Positions 25,294 through 33,668 are shown, counted from the first letter of the stretch. The stretch: DNA of 64,000 nt from Streptomyces ochraceiscleroticus (GCF_000720485.1 NZ_JOAX01000015.1:103383-167382), one strand, 5' to 3'. Notes: a model not told the origin generated them from the sequence alone. Program-made: numbers and translations.

Positions 25294-25941
25294 CTAAGAC
25301 TTGTTCAGGTAGGTGAGGACGGCGCGGACACGACGGTTGGTGTCGTCATCATCGGAGATGCCGAGCTTGCCGAACATGGCGGTGGTGTACTTGCTGATGG
25401 CGCTATCGCTGAGGTAGAGGCGGCGGGCGATGGCGTGGTTGGACAGTCCCTCGGCCATGAGCGCCAGCACGGAGTACTCGCGTTCGGTGAGCCGCTCGAG
25501 TCCCCGGTTCGGGGAACTGGTGGACAGCAGTTTCGCGATGACGGCCGGGTCCATGGCGGTCCCGCCGCCCGCGACACGCTCCAGAGCGCCGATGAACTGG
25601 TCGGCGTCGAACACGCTCTCCTTGAGGAGGTAGCCGACGCCGCCGGAGCCGTCGGCAAGCAGCTCGCGGGCGTACAGCTGCTCGACGTGCTGGGAGAGGA
25701 TGAGGACCGGCAGTCCGGGCATCTCGCTGCGGGCGGCGAGGGCCGCCCGCAGGCCCTCGTCCGACTGGTCCGGTGGCATGCGGACGTCGATGACGGACAC
25801 ATCCGGGCGCCACGTCCGCAGCGCGTCGAGCGTTTCAGGCCCGGTGGTCGCTGTGGCCACCACCTGGTGCCCGTACGCCTCGATCAGGCGGACCATTCCG
25901 TCGCGCAGGAGGTAGAGGTCTTCGGCTACAACGATTCGCAT
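25294..25941 (-). CDS. NarL/LuxR-type response regulator
   Basis: A 215-residue two-component response regulator. The receiver domain (1-120) has the acidic pair ED at 7-8, the phosphorylatable Asp in VSVIDVRMPP (residue 52), a Ser in LILSQHV and the conserved Lys in YLLKESV. The C-terminal LuxR helix-turn-helix covers ~150-212: LTEREYSVLALMAEGLSNHA and the recognition helix SDSAISKYTTAMFGKLGI. Its start overlaps the 3' end of the histidine kinase gene by 16 bases, so the two are translationally coupled. The pair resembles DesK-like systems that sense membrane or envelope state; the actual signal is unknown. No target gene is obvious beside it. Confidence 0.93.
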   Translation of the reverse strand: MRIVVAEDLYLLRDGMVRLIEAYGHQVVATATTGPETLDALRTWRPDVSVIDVRMPPDQSDEGLRAALAARSEMPGLPVLILSQHVEQLYARELLADGSGGVGYLLKESVFDADQFIGALERVAGGGTAMDPAVIAKLLSTSSPNRGLERLTEREYSVLALMAEGLSNHAIARRLYLSDSAISKYTTAMFGKLGISDDDDTNRRVRAVLTYLNKS

Positions 25942-27185
25942 GGCAGCGCCATCCTGACACGGGTCGGGCCACCCGGTGGGCTGGTGATCTCCAGGGTGCC
26001 GTCGAAGACCGCGAGGCGGCGGCGCAGGCCCGCGAGCCCGCCGCCGGCCTGCTCCTCGGCCCCGCCCCGGCCGTCGTCCTCGACCTCGACAACGAGGTCG
26101 GTCTCGTCCCTGGCGAGGCACACGCGTGCCCGCGACGCGTGGGCATGCCGGACCGCGTTGGTCAGCAACTCGGCGATGCCGAAGTAGACGGCCGACTCGA
26201 TCGGCGGGTCCAGGGTCAGCCGGCCGTCAGCGCTGACGGCCACGTCGAGCGCGATGTCCAGGGCGAGGGCGCGTACTGCGTCGACGAGCCCCCGCTCGTT
26301 CAGCACCGGTGGACTGATCCCCCGGATCAGCTCGCGGAGCTCGGCCAGCGAGGCGGTTGCGCCGACCCGCGCGTCCCGCATCAGTGCCTTGGCCCGCTCC
26401 GGATCGGTCTCCATCAGCTTCTCCGCGGTCGCCAGGGAGAGCCCGAGCGCAACCAGGCGGGCCTGCGCCCCGTCGTGCAGGTCCCTTTCGATCCGGCGGA
26501 TCTCGGCAGCCTGCGCGACCGTCGCGTCCGCGCGCTGGCCGGTCAACTCCTCCACCCGGTCCGCCAACACCATCGCAGGCGACGGACGCAGGAAGCGGAC
26601 GGCCACCGGCTCGACGAGCCGCCAGGCGTACGGGGCGGAGGCGACGGCCACGACCAGGCCGAGGGCCCCGACGAGGCGCGCGGCGACCCCCGGCCGGCCG
26701 AACCCGAGGACCGCCGCGGCCACCCCGACCGGCGGGACGGTGGCGACCACGCCAGCGGTGAGCGGCACGATCCCCGTGAACCGCACGTCACGCCAGTTGG
26801 CGGGGTCTGTCCACCGGACCCGCCACTTCTGATCCAGGAGGGCGTCCCGACGGGTGCGCTCGTAGGAGAAGCCGTTCCACCAGTACCCGGTGGACATCCG
26901 CGTCACCGGTCCGGCCTGCCGGTACCCGGCAGGGATGGCGGTGGCGGTCCACCTTGCGACGAGGAAGCGGACCATACGGCAGACCGGACGGGAGGCCGCG
27001 AGCGTGCCCACACACACCAGCACGAGCGGCGCTACCCACGACCACGGGTTTCCCGCCCCCCACCAGATCCCCAGCGCCACGGCGGCGGCCCACACGGCCG
27101 GGACCAGCATGCTGACGACCACCACGACGCACGCCCGCACGAACCCCACGCCGACGCGCGCCACCCACAAACCCAGCTGTCTCAT
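25926..27185 (-). CDS. Sensor histidine kinase (HisKA_3 type)
   Basis: A 419-residue membrane kinase that should phosphorylate the overlapping response regulator. ATG 27185 follows a strong GGAGG site. It has two hydrophobic segments near the N-terminus (residues ~8-30 and ~35-60), a stretch with GYWWNGFSYERTRRDA typical of Streptomyces sensor domains, and two more helices around 150-195. The dimerisation motif with the phospho-acceptor histidine is IERDLHDGAQARLVALGLSL (about residue 236). The ATP-binding part has ELLTNAVRHAHASRA (N box) and EDDGRGGAEEQAGGGLAGLR (G1/G2). The sensor part resembles kinases with a PspC-like or DUF membrane domain; signal unknown. Confidence 0.93.
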   Translation of the reverse strand: MRQLGLWVARVGVGFVRACVVVVVSMLVPAVWAAAVALGIWWGAGNPWSWVAPLVLVCVGTLAASRPVCRMVRFLVARWTATAIPAGYRQAGPVTRMSTGYWWNGFSYERTRRDALLDQKWRVRWTDPANWRDVRFTGIVPLTAGVVATVPPVGVAAAVLGFGRPGVAARLVGALGLVVAVASAPYAWRLVEPVAVRFLRPSPAMVLADRVEELTGQRADATVAQAAEIRRIERDLHDGAQARLVALGLSLATAEKLMETDPERAKALMRDARVGATASLAELRELIRGISPPVLNERGLVDAVRALALDIALDVAVSADGRLTLDPPIESAVYFGIAELLTNAVRHAHASRARVCLARDETDLVVEVEDDGRGGAEEQAGGGLAGLRRRLAVFDGTLEITSPPGGPTRVRMALPCESL

Positions 27186-27335
27186 GACTCTTCCTCCGCC
27201 TCCGTTCGGTGCCACCACTGTGCACCGCGCGGAGCCCGCTACTTCCCTGGCCGGCCAGGGAGTAGGGCTACCCCCACCCACCTGTGCGTCCAGACCGATA
27301 CCGCGTCAGCCAAGCGCTCCATAGCGTCGGTGAGC

Positions 27336-27776
27336 ATGGAAACCCACACCCGCACCACGCCCGAGGCGGCACTCCTCAACAACCCCCGCATCCAAAGGAC
27401 CTTCGGCACAACGAAAAGCAGCATCAAGGTTTACGGCGCACTGAGCACCGTCGCTCTCCTGGCGGTCATCGCAGTATCGATCAGCGGTCACATGGTGAAC
27501 ACGTTCATGTGGGTCCGGGCAGTCCTGCTGCCCGTAGTCGCCGTGCTGATCTACCGGATGACCGGATCCGCTTCTCGGGGATCCCGACGTGCCCTTGAGC
27601 GCGTGAGGGCTCTCGCCGCCATCATGCCGATCGCGATCATCGGCGTCGACCTGATCCCGGGTATCTGCCCGCCGTGGTACGCCGTGCTGCAGACCGTCTG
27701 CATGCTGCCCATCATCCGAGTCGCGTTCCTCACCCGCGGCTCCGCACTGCGCGCCGCCTTCCCCCAAGGGCGCTGA
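27336..27776 (+). CDS. Small multi-pass membrane protein
   Basis: A 146-residue membrane protein with about four hydrophobic helices after a polar N-terminus (METHTRTTPEAALLNNPRIQ). Helices lie at residues ~33-52, ~58-75, ~95-112 and ~115-130. No family motif is recognised. ATG 27336 has only a weak GGTGAG-like site; GTG 27330 is an alternative. It is divergent from the histidine kinase gene with a gap of about 150 bases, a position typical of targets or accessory proteins of a two-component system. A transposon relic begins directly after it. Confidence 0.6.
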   Translation: METHTRTTPEAALLNNPRIQRTFGTTKSSIKVYGALSTVALLAVIAVSISGHMVNTFMWVRAVLLPVVAVLIYRMTGSASRGSRRALERVRALAAIMPIAIIGVDLIPGICPPWYAVLQTVCMLPIIRVAFLTRGSALRAAFPQGR

Positions 27777-27804
27777 TCGGGCGTCGGGCGCCGTTCTGTT
27801 CGCA

Positions 27805-28168
27805 CTCCTCGCTGCGGGTCGAGCCCCGGGATGCGGCAGCCTTCGAAGTAACTCGCCGGGCCTGCGGCCAGGCCGGCTGGGAGTTCGAACGGGTCGGGGT
27901 CCCGGCACCGGTGCTGATGGCCAATGCCCGTTGGCTGTCCCGTTACCGCTACCCGCGGTGTTTCCGCGAGGACGTCGCCGCCGCACTGCGGAATGCGTTC
28001 GCCTCGCCCTGCCCGCTCTGGGAGGGAGCTCGGCTCGCCGGTGAGACCTTGGCGATGCTTCCGGTCTTGTTCCACCTGGTCTGGCAGCACGAACTGACCG
28101 CTGATCTCTCGGGCCAGCTCATGGAACCAGCCACCTTGGTCCGGTCCGGATCGGCGGTCGGCCGATGA
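27805..28168 (+). pseudogene. TnsA-like heteromeric transposase endonuclease subunit, 5' truncated
   Basis: The frame reads FEVTRRACGQAGWEFERVGV, VLMANARWLSRYRYPRC and LAMLPVLFHLVWQHELTADL, the C-terminal half of the TnsA-like proteins found in Streptomyces Tn7-like elements. The N-terminal endonuclease part with its catalytic residues is missing, replaced by unrelated sequence after the membrane-protein gene. The stop codon overlaps the ATG of the TnsB-like gene by four bases (ATGA), so the original operon structure is still visible. Family call is from memory of the TnsA-like group. Confidence 0.65.
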
Positions 28169-28746
28169 GTGGAACACGTCGGGTCCCGCCGACAGCGCGG
28201 CTGGAGGAGTTTCCGCCAGAGGCAGTCGCGCGGGCCCAGTGGTGGGAGAAGCACATCCTTGAAGTACTCAACGGGCTGCCTCCGGATGCCCCGAAAAATT
28301 CGGCACCCCGACCCGAGTCCGATCCGCGACAACACAGCCTGACTCAGCGCGAGACCGCGAAGGCGGCCCAGCTGAGTGCCGCCGGGCATCCGGTGGCGGC
28401 GAGCACGGTCAAGCACTTGCGTCAGCGTTATCAGTATGACGGCCTAGTCGGTCTGGTCGATGGCCGCTCGGCGAAGCAGATGCCGCAGTTCGGACGGGTA
28501 GAGCCAGCGGTGGTTGATGTGATGCGGCAGGCAATTGCCGAAGCGGTGGATGCCTCGTCCCGCACGATCGGTTCCATCGTCTGGAGGACCGAACAGATCC
28601 TCACCACCGGTGACACCCCTGTCGAGCTGCCCTCCCGGCGGACGCTGCGCGCCCACCGGGCACCTGACATACGCAGCTCCCGGTGTGACGAGGCACCTGC
28701 CCGAGCGAGCCCGGGTTCCACTACGGACCTCCGCCCGGCCTGCTGA
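28165..28746 (+). pseudogene. TnsB/Mu-type transposase gene, 3' truncated
   Basis: The product begins MSGTRRVPPTARLEEFPPEA and contains LTQRETAKAAQLSAAGHPV, then STVKHLRQRYQYDGLVGLVD and MRQAIAEAVDASSRTIGSIV, the N-terminal helix-turn-helix region of TnsB-like (Mu transposase C-terminal family) integrases. Homology stops around LPSRRTLRAH at about 28655, before the DDE catalytic core, and the frame then runs into unrelated sequence. With the truncated TnsA-like gene this is a dead internal slice of a Tn7-like transposon. Confidence 0.65.
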
Positions 28747-28789
28747 CCCGCCCATGGGTACCGGCGGGTGTGCCGGTAGCGTCCGTTCC

Positions 28790-29341
28790 GTGATCGCCCT
28801 CGACGCGCTCGTCCGCCTGTGCCCGCCGCCCGCCGAGCCGCCACCCGCGGTGGACTGGCCGCAAGCCGAGCGCGCCCTCGGTACGGCTCTGCCCGCCGAC
28901 TACAAGCAACTTGTCGAGACTTACGGCGACGGCATCTTTGACGAGACGATCTGGCTGCTCGTCCCCGACTCCGCCTACGACGACTGCAACCTGCACACGC
29001 AGACAACGGAACGGGACGAGATCCTGGCCGACCTGTGGGAGTACGAGGACAAGCCAGCCGGCCTGCAGGAGGCGGGAGCGAAGGTCCTGCCGTGGGCATT
29101 CGAGGAGGGCACGGGAGCGTTCCTGTATTGGTTGGCGCGGCCCGGTCAGCACCCCGACGACTGGAGCGTGCTCTATAACGAGGGGCGCGGCCCACTGTGG
29201 GAGCACCACGACATGGGGTGCCTCGCCTTCCTGCTGGCGGTGCTCACCGGAGCGGCGGAAACGGAGTACTTCGGCTACCTCTACGAAGTGCTGAAGCCGA
29301 CGGAGCACCGCTTCGCGACGGCCGACCAGACCCTTGGTTGA
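28790..29341 (+). CDS. SMI1/KNR4 (SUKH-1) family protein
   Basis: About 183 residues starting at GTG 28790 (ATG 28754 is possible). The SUKH core is visible: WPQAERALGTALPADYKQLV and ETYGDGIFDETIWLLVP, the characteristic short helix then strand, followed by WEYEDKPAGLQEAGAKVLPW, the GTGAFLYWLARPGQHPDDWS turn and the final helix MGCLAFLLAVLTG. SUKH-1 proteins in bacteria are immunity factors against polymorphic toxins, mainly nucleases. No toxin gene is adjacent; it sits directly after the transposon relic. It is the second SUKH-type gene in the window, after the triple SUKH-3 gene at 14.8 kb. Confidence 0.82.
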   Translation: MIALDALVRLCPPPAEPPPAVDWPQAERALGTALPADYKQLVETYGDGIFDETIWLLVPDSAYDDCNLHTQTTERDEILADLWEYEDKPAGLQEAGAKVLPWAFEEGTGAFLYWLARPGQHPDDWSVLYNEGRGPLWEHHDMGCLAFLLAVLTGAAETEYFGYLYEVLKPTEHRFATADQTLG

Positions 29342-29443
29342 CCGGGCAGTGATGCCGTATGCCGCTCTCGATGACCTGGCCTCGCCACTGACGCATCCAA
29401 CTGAGCTTCGTATTTGGCCAGACCGGCCAAGTACGGCGCTCAG

Positions 29444-29929
29444 TCACAGCACCGCGCCGGATTCCTCGTCGTCCTCGGCGACGGCGCGGAATTCCACCGT
29501 ATTCCCGGCAGCCTGCGGAGTGCGGGCGCCCTTCTGGGTCCTTTGAGCGGACGCCACGGGAAGTGTTCCGGCGGCGAGCACCGCGCGGACTTGGTCGAAA
29601 ATGAGCATGTCCTCCATGGCGACCGAGGTCGCCGGCAGCCGTTTGGAGCAGCGGACGTACGCACAGCGGCACACTTCGCCCTCTCCCTGATGACGCGTGC
29701 GCGTGCGAGCGCGCGGCTCCCGATCCTCGCCGGTGGTACCCAGCTCATCAATCAAGATCCTGGGCGGGCAGTTGGGGCAGGAGTTCGTCTCAGTGAGCGT
29801 TGGGCCCGCCTGCAAACTCACGTCGTCCGGCCGGGACCTGCCCGCGGACGCCGAGCCGGCCGGTGTTGACCAGGTCGGCGCGCGGTGCTGGACAGCGGCG
29901 GTCAGCCGGTCGAGCTGTCCTTCGTCCAC
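29444..29929 (-). CDS. Hypothetical protein with paired cysteines
   Basis: An open frame of up to 161 codons whose third positions are strongly GC-biased, as in real genes of this genome. It contains SCPNCPPRILIDELG and, later, VCRCAYVRCSKRLPATSV, two cysteine clusters that could bind zinc, and MEDMLIFDQVRAVLAAGTL near the C-terminus. I recognise no family. The start is uncertain because the first ~30 codons overlap another coding-like frame on the opposite strand (29870-30018, ending RTAGVYGVIVED), itself possibly the tail of a lost gene. Treat as a probable but unproven gene. Confidence 0.45.
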   Translation of the reverse strand: MDEGQLDRLTAAVQHRAPTWSTPAGSASAGRSRPDDVSLQAGPTLTETNSCPNCPPRILIDELGTTGEDREPRARTRTRHQGEGEVCRCAYVRCSKRLPATSVAMEDMLIFDQVRAVLAAGTLPVASAQRTQKGARTPQAAGNTVEFRAVAEDDEESGAVL

Positions 29930-30110
29930 GCGGCTGCCGACCCGGCGGGCGTACCGAACTGCACCGGGCAGCCGCGGTCGGTCCGTACTGCCGGGGTGTA
30001 CGGAGTCATCGTTGAAGATTGAACGCTACGTCTGAATACCGCCAGAACCGCTGGGCGTTCCGGTCGACGATTAGGTCATGTCCAAGACCGGAACAAGGAG
30101 CTCTACGGAG

Positions 30111-30866
30111 ATGACGATGAATGGCGCGACGGCGCTCGACGGCAAGGTGGCGCTGGTGACCGGCGGCAGCCGGGGGATCGGGGCAGCGGTCGCGCTGCGG
30201 CTGGCCGAGGACGGCGCAGACGTGGCGCTGACCTACCAGGGCTCGACCGAGTTGGCCGAAGAGGTGGTCGCCAAGATCACCGCGATGGGGCGGACCGGCT
30301 GGGCCGTCCGGGCGGACAGTGCCGACCCGGGGGCGGTGCGCGGTGCGGTGGCGGCGGTCGTCGAGCGGTTCGGGCGGCTGGACATCCTGGTGAACAACGC
30401 GGGTGTTGGTGCCGTCGGGCCGATCGAGGCGGTGGGCCTCGACGAGATCGACCGGGTGCTTACGGTGAATGTTCGCGCGCCCTACCTCTATGCCCAGGCG
30501 GCGGTGGAGCACCTGGCCGAGGGCGGGCGGATCGTGAGCATCGGCAGCTGCATCGCCCAGCGCGTGGCCTTCGGCGGAAGCACGCTCTACGCGACCAGCA
30601 AGGCCGCGCTGATCGGCTTCACCAAGGGCATGGCCCGGGAGCTCGGCCCGCGCGGAGTCACCGTCAACCTGGTCCACCCGGGCCCGATCGACACTGACAT
30701 GAATCCGGGCGACGGCGATTCCGCCGACTTCCAGCGCGGCTTCACCGCGCTCGGCCGCTACGGCACGGCGGCGGAGGTCGCGGACGCCGTTTCGTACCTG
30801 GTTGGCGAGAGCGCCCGGTACGTCACGGGCGCGGAGCTGGCGGTGGACGGTGGCTTTGCGGTCTGA
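30111..30866 (+). CDS. Short-chain dehydrogenase/reductase (FabG-like)
   Basis: A 251-residue classical SDR. The coenzyme motif ALVTGGSRGIGAAVALRL is near residue 15, with NNAGVGAVGP for adenine-ring stabilisation; the catalytic Ser lies in GRIVSIGSCI, and Tyr and Lys in LYATSKAALIGFTKGMAREL. The tail GAELAVDGGFAV is typical. NADP(H) use is likely from the GGSRGIG motif. The start is ambiguous: ATG 30111 follows AAGGAG by 11 bases, while ATG 30117 is six bases after GGAG. Substrate unknown; such enzymes reduce ketones or beta-keto groups. An IS5 relic begins about 20 bases after the stop. Confidence 0.92.
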   Translation: MTMNGATALDGKVALVTGGSRGIGAAVALRLAEDGADVALTYQGSTELAEEVVAKITAMGRTGWAVRADSADPGAVRGAVAAVVERFGRLDILVNNAGVGAVGPIEAVGLDEIDRVLTVNVRAPYLYAQAAVEHLAEGGRIVSIGSCIAQRVAFGGSTLYATSKAALIGFTKGMARELGPRGVTVNLVHPGPIDTDMNPGDGDSADFQRGFTALGRYGTAAEVADAVSYLVGESARYVTGAELAVDGGFAV

Positions 30867-30887
30867 GACCTCGCGAGTCCAGCTCCT

Positions 30888-31580
30888 ATGCCCAGTCCAG
30901 TCCGAGTTCGCCGAGTTCAGGAGGGTGCGCAGGCCGTGGGTGGGCCGGCGGATGCGCGGGGTGCGGGCGCGGAATTGTTCCAGAGGGTGGTGCCGGAGGC
31001 GCCGACCCGACCGCAAGGCGGAGGCCGGCGTCGGCATGGTGACCGAGAGGTGCTGGTTGCGATCGTGTTCGTGGCCACGTCAGGCTGCACCTGGCAGCAG
31101 CTGCCGTCCGACTCGTTCGGGCCGTCGGGAGCGACAGCTCACCGGCGCTTCACGGAGTGGTCGAAGGCCAGGGTGTGGGCAAAGCTCCACCGCCCGGTCC
31201 TCGACGAGCTTGGCTCTCGCGGCGAGCTGGACTGGTCTCGCTGCGCAATCGACTCCGTGAACATGCGAGCCCTGAAAAGGGGGACCTGACAGGCCCGAAT
31301 CCTGTGGACCGAGGCAAGTACGGCTCGAAGATCCACTTGATCACTGAGCGGACCGGTCTGCCCCTGTCTGATGGCATCTCCGGCGCGAACACGCACGACA
31401 GTCAGACCCTCATCCCGCTGGTGCAGGGAATGCCGCCGATCAGGTCCCGCCGTGGCCGACGGCGACGCCGGCCCGGCAAGCTCTATGGCGACAAGGGCTA
31501 CGACTAAAACCACTTGCGACGATGGTTACGCAGCCGCGGGATCACGCCTCGGATCGCACGTAAGGGCACTGAGTCCTTTC
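30888..31580 (+). pseudogene. IS5-family transposase, N-terminal part
   Basis: The first frame reads ELFQRVVPEAPTRPQGGG, LVAIVFVATSGCTWQQLP and HRRFTEWSKARVWAKLHRPV with CAIDSVNMRALKRG; a -1 shift at an A4G5 run (31275-31283) continues into GPNPVDRGKYGSKIHLIT, SGANTHDSQTLIPLVQG and LYGDKGYD. This split with a slippery run is usual for many IS5-family elements. Immediately after GYD, where a Tyr is expected, a TAA stop has arisen; the homology continues (NHLRRWLRSRGITPRIARKG) to TES at 31577 and then ends abruptly. The missing C-terminus lies 1.9 kb downstream at 33508-33668. Confidence 0.85.
31568..31577. repeat. Left copy of a 10-bp junction repeat
   Basis: CACTGAGTCC marks the exact point where IS5 homology stops on the left side. 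CACTGACTCC, with one mismatch, marks where it resumes at 33508-33517. Confidence 0.6.
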
Positions 31581-31873
31581 CAACCTGCTGCAGGAGTCTG
31601 GCGGTTGGGCTGACAACGTGGTGAAGCCGCGCGGCGTCCTCGCAGTCGAGCGCCCGGCGCAGCACCCGCCGCCGTACGGTCAGGCGTCCCATGCCGCGCT
31701 CCGCTCCCGGGCTCCGCCGAGCTGACGGCGCCCGGGCCCTACTCGACTCTCCTTCGTCTCTCTTCTGCGGCCTGCTCCTGACCGCCCATCGGCCGGGCGA
31801 CCTGCTCTTACGGCGGTTGCCCTTGCTGCCCGGGCCCTCGAAGTCCCCGCTCGCGTCTCCTGTCGGTGACCCT
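31578..31873. other. Start of inserted segment, no clear gene
   Basis: About 300 bases between the IS5 break and the Rrf2 promoter. A minus-strand frame (MGRLTVRRRVLRRALDC, then RLHHVVSPTARLLQQV) looks partly coding but has no family that I recognise. The plus strand shows nothing. Confidence 0.3.
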
Positions 31874-31905
31874 TTGACGGCATCCGATGTAACTATTATG
31901 GTTAC
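31874..31905 (+). promoter_or_regulatory. Rrf2 promoter with overlapping operator
   Basis: TTGACG (31874-31879), 17 bases, then TATGGT (31897-31902) form a good housekeeping promoter. An inverted repeat GTAAC-N7-GTTAC (31889-31905) overlaps the -10 element, the expected place for an autorepressor site. The ribosome-binding site AAGGAGGTGAT follows at once, so the leader is very short. Confidence 0.6.
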
Positions 31906-31923
31906 TTTGAAGGAGGTGATCTC

Positions 31924-32376
31924 GTGGCGGGCAACAGTCAGCTCACCGTGGCAGCGCACGCTCTGACGTGGATCGAACTGCACCATCGACGCGAAGGGGG
32001 AGTCGCAACATCCGAGAGGATCGCGGGTAGCGTCAATACCAACCCCGTCGTGATCCGGCGACTGCTCGGCCGGATGCGCGATGCCGGACTGGTGCGCTCT
32101 CGACGGGGCGCTGAGGCGGGGTGGGTACTCGCCAGACCGCTGGAAGACATGACCCTGCGGGACGTGTACGAGTCGATCGAGCCGGCGCCGCTGTTCGCCG
32201 TGCACCGCTCTGACCCCAATCTCGACTGTCCGATCGGTTTCGGTATCCGGCCCGTGATGCGTCTCGCGTACGCGCGCGTCGAGGAAGCCGTTCGCGCCGA
32301 GTTGGAGAACATAACGCTGGCCGATGTGCTGAGGGATGTCTTGGCCAGCTCTCATCCCACAGAACTGGAGCATTGA
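31924..32376 (+). CDS. Rrf2-family transcriptional regulator
   Basis: A 150-residue winged-helix repressor. GTG 31924 follows a near-perfect ribosome-binding site. The helix-turn-helix SERIAGSVNTNPVVIRRLLG and the wing RSRRGAEAGWVLARPLEDMT are typical of Rrf2/YwnA-type proteins, as is the region TLRDVYESIEPAPLFAVHRS. One cysteine (NLDCPIGFG) is present in the position where other Rrf2 proteins use cysteines as redox or cluster ligands, but the full three-Cys iron-sulphur set of IscR/NsrR is absent. The gene is followed after six bases by an SDR gene with which it forms an operon. The unit sits inside a disrupted IS5 transposase, so it was acquired as a cassette. Confidence 0.88.
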   Translation: MAGNSQLTVAAHALTWIELHHRREGGVATSERIAGSVNTNPVVIRRLLGRMRDAGLVRSRRGAEAGWVLARPLEDMTLRDVYESIEPAPLFAVHRSDPNLDCPIGFGIRPVMRLAYARVEEAVRAELENITLADVLRDVLASSHPTELEH

Positions 32377-32382
32377 TCTGTC

Positions 32383-33132
32383 ATGGGGCAACTTGACGGA
32401 AAGACTGCCGTTGTCACCGGTGGCAACAGTGGAATCGGATTGGCCAGTGCCAAGCGATTCGCCGCCGAGGGTGCGCATGTGTTCATTACTGGGCGACGGC
32501 AGGAGGCACTTGATACTGCACTTTCCGAGATCGGTTCGAACGCCACCGGCGTCCGGGGCGACGTGTCCGATCTCGCCGATATCGACCGGCTTTACGCTGC
32601 CGTCGCCGACCAGGGACGGCGCGTGGATGTGCTCTTCGCCAACGCCGGCGGTGGCGAATTCTCCACCCTGGAGCATGTCACCGAAGAGCACTTCGACACC
32701 ATCTTCGGCACCAACGTGAGGGGCATGCTCTTCACCGTCCAGAAGGCGCTTCCTCTGCTGAATGACGGAGCCTCAGTGATCCTCACCGGCTCCACCGCGG
32801 CGAGTTCCGGTGGCGAAGCGTTCGGCGTCTATGCCGCGTCCAAGGCAGCCATCCGTTCTTTTTCCCGAACCTGGGCCAATGAGCTCAAGCATCGCAAGAT
32901 CCGTGTCAACACCCTCGTCCCCGGGCCCATCGCAACACCCGGCAACGCCGGCCTCGCCCCCAATCCGGATGAGGCAGCCAAGCTTTGGGGCTTCTTCGCG
33001 AGCCAGATTCCCCTGGGCCGCATGGGCCGCCCAGATGAGGCAGCCGCCGCGGCGCTTTTCCTCGCCAGCGACCAAAGCAGTTTCGTCACCGGTACGGAAC
33101 TCTTCATCGACGGCGGCCTCAACCAGATCTGA
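32383..33132 (+). CDS. Short-chain dehydrogenase/reductase, Rrf2-linked
   Basis: A 249-residue classical SDR with cofactor motif AVVTGGNSGIGLASAKRFAA, an Arg-rich FITGRRQEALD segment pointing to NADP(H), FANAGGGEFSTLEHVTEEH, catalytic Ser in VILTGSTAASS, and YAASKAAIRSFSRTWANEL carrying the Tyr and Lys. It ends with TGTELFIDGGLNQI. The gene lies six bases after the Rrf2 regulator. Rrf2-SDR pairs occur widely in bacteria and the SDR is usually induced by quinones, aldehydes or other electrophiles; that role is inference. GC3 is somewhat lower than in neighbours (several GAT, GCT and TTC/TTT codons), consistent with acquisition from elsewhere. Confidence 0.92.
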   Translation: MGQLDGKTAVVTGGNSGIGLASAKRFAAEGAHVFITGRRQEALDTALSEIGSNATGVRGDVSDLADIDRLYAAVADQGRRVDVLFANAGGGEFSTLEHVTEEHFDTIFGTNVRGMLFTVQKALPLLNDGASVILTGSTAASSGGEAFGVYAASKAAIRSFSRTWANELKHRKIRVNTLVPGPIATPGNAGLAPNPDEAAKLWGFFASQIPLGRMGRPDEAAAAALFLASDQSSFVTGTELFIDGGLNQI

Positions 33133-33158
33133 CCGCCCGCAGCCTCACTTTTCCCTCC

Positions 33159-33507
33159 TCACTCTGAGCTGACCAGGTGCAGGGCGAGGCGGAGGAGTCT
33201 GCAGGTTTTGAGGGTGGCCATGGCCTGCTCGATGCGGTCGATCGGCAGGAGGGTGCCGCCGAGGATCACGAACGCCTTCGTCGACGCGGTCTGTATCGCG
33301 TCGGCCAGGGTGGGCGCGAGGCCGGCCAGGGGTTCGACAGCCTCGGTGACATACCGGTAGGCGGTCGTGGTTCCGATGCCGAATCCGGCTGCGAGCTGGG
33401 CATACGTGTGTCCCGCCCGCAGGTGGGCGAGTGTGAGCAGGGCCTGGCGGCGGGCGCTCAGGCGCCGCCAGCGGGAGCCGATCGCGCGACGGTGCGGGAA
33501 GAGCTCA
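33159..33507 (-). pseudogene. Second transposase with the catalytic core deleted
   Basis: The minus-strand frame starts inside a transposase of the helix-turn-helix plus DDE_4 type (IS5-related): HRRAIGSRWRRLSARRQALL, TLAHLRAGHTYAQLAAGFGI and TSTKAFVILGGTLLPIDRI. At this point about 110 residues of catalytic core are missing, and the frame continues directly with EQAMATLKTCRLLR and, after a second small deletion, LALHLVSSE and the normal stop. Both deletions keep the frame. Its 5' end is cut at the junction with the IS5 C-terminal fragment. It cannot encode an active enzyme. Confidence 0.7.
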
Positions 33508-33668
33508 CTGACTCCAGCCAGCAGCTGGGACGGCACCGCTGGACCGTCGAACGCACCATGGCCTGGCTCGCCGGACGCCGACGTCTGCACCGGCGCTACG
33601 AACGCAAGGCGAGCCGCTTTCTGGCCTTCACCAGCATCGCCTGCACTCTCATCTCTACCGACGACTAG
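33508..33668 (+). pseudogene. IS5-family transposase, C-terminal part
   Basis: The frame reads TDSSQQLGRHRWTVERTMAW then LAGRRRLHRRYERKASRFLA and FTSIACTLI, the exact continuation of the IS5 transposase that breaks off at 31577. It includes the last catalytic Glu region (RWTVERTMAW). The left edge coincides with CACTGACTCC, nearly the same 10 bases as at the other break. Confidence 0.85.
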
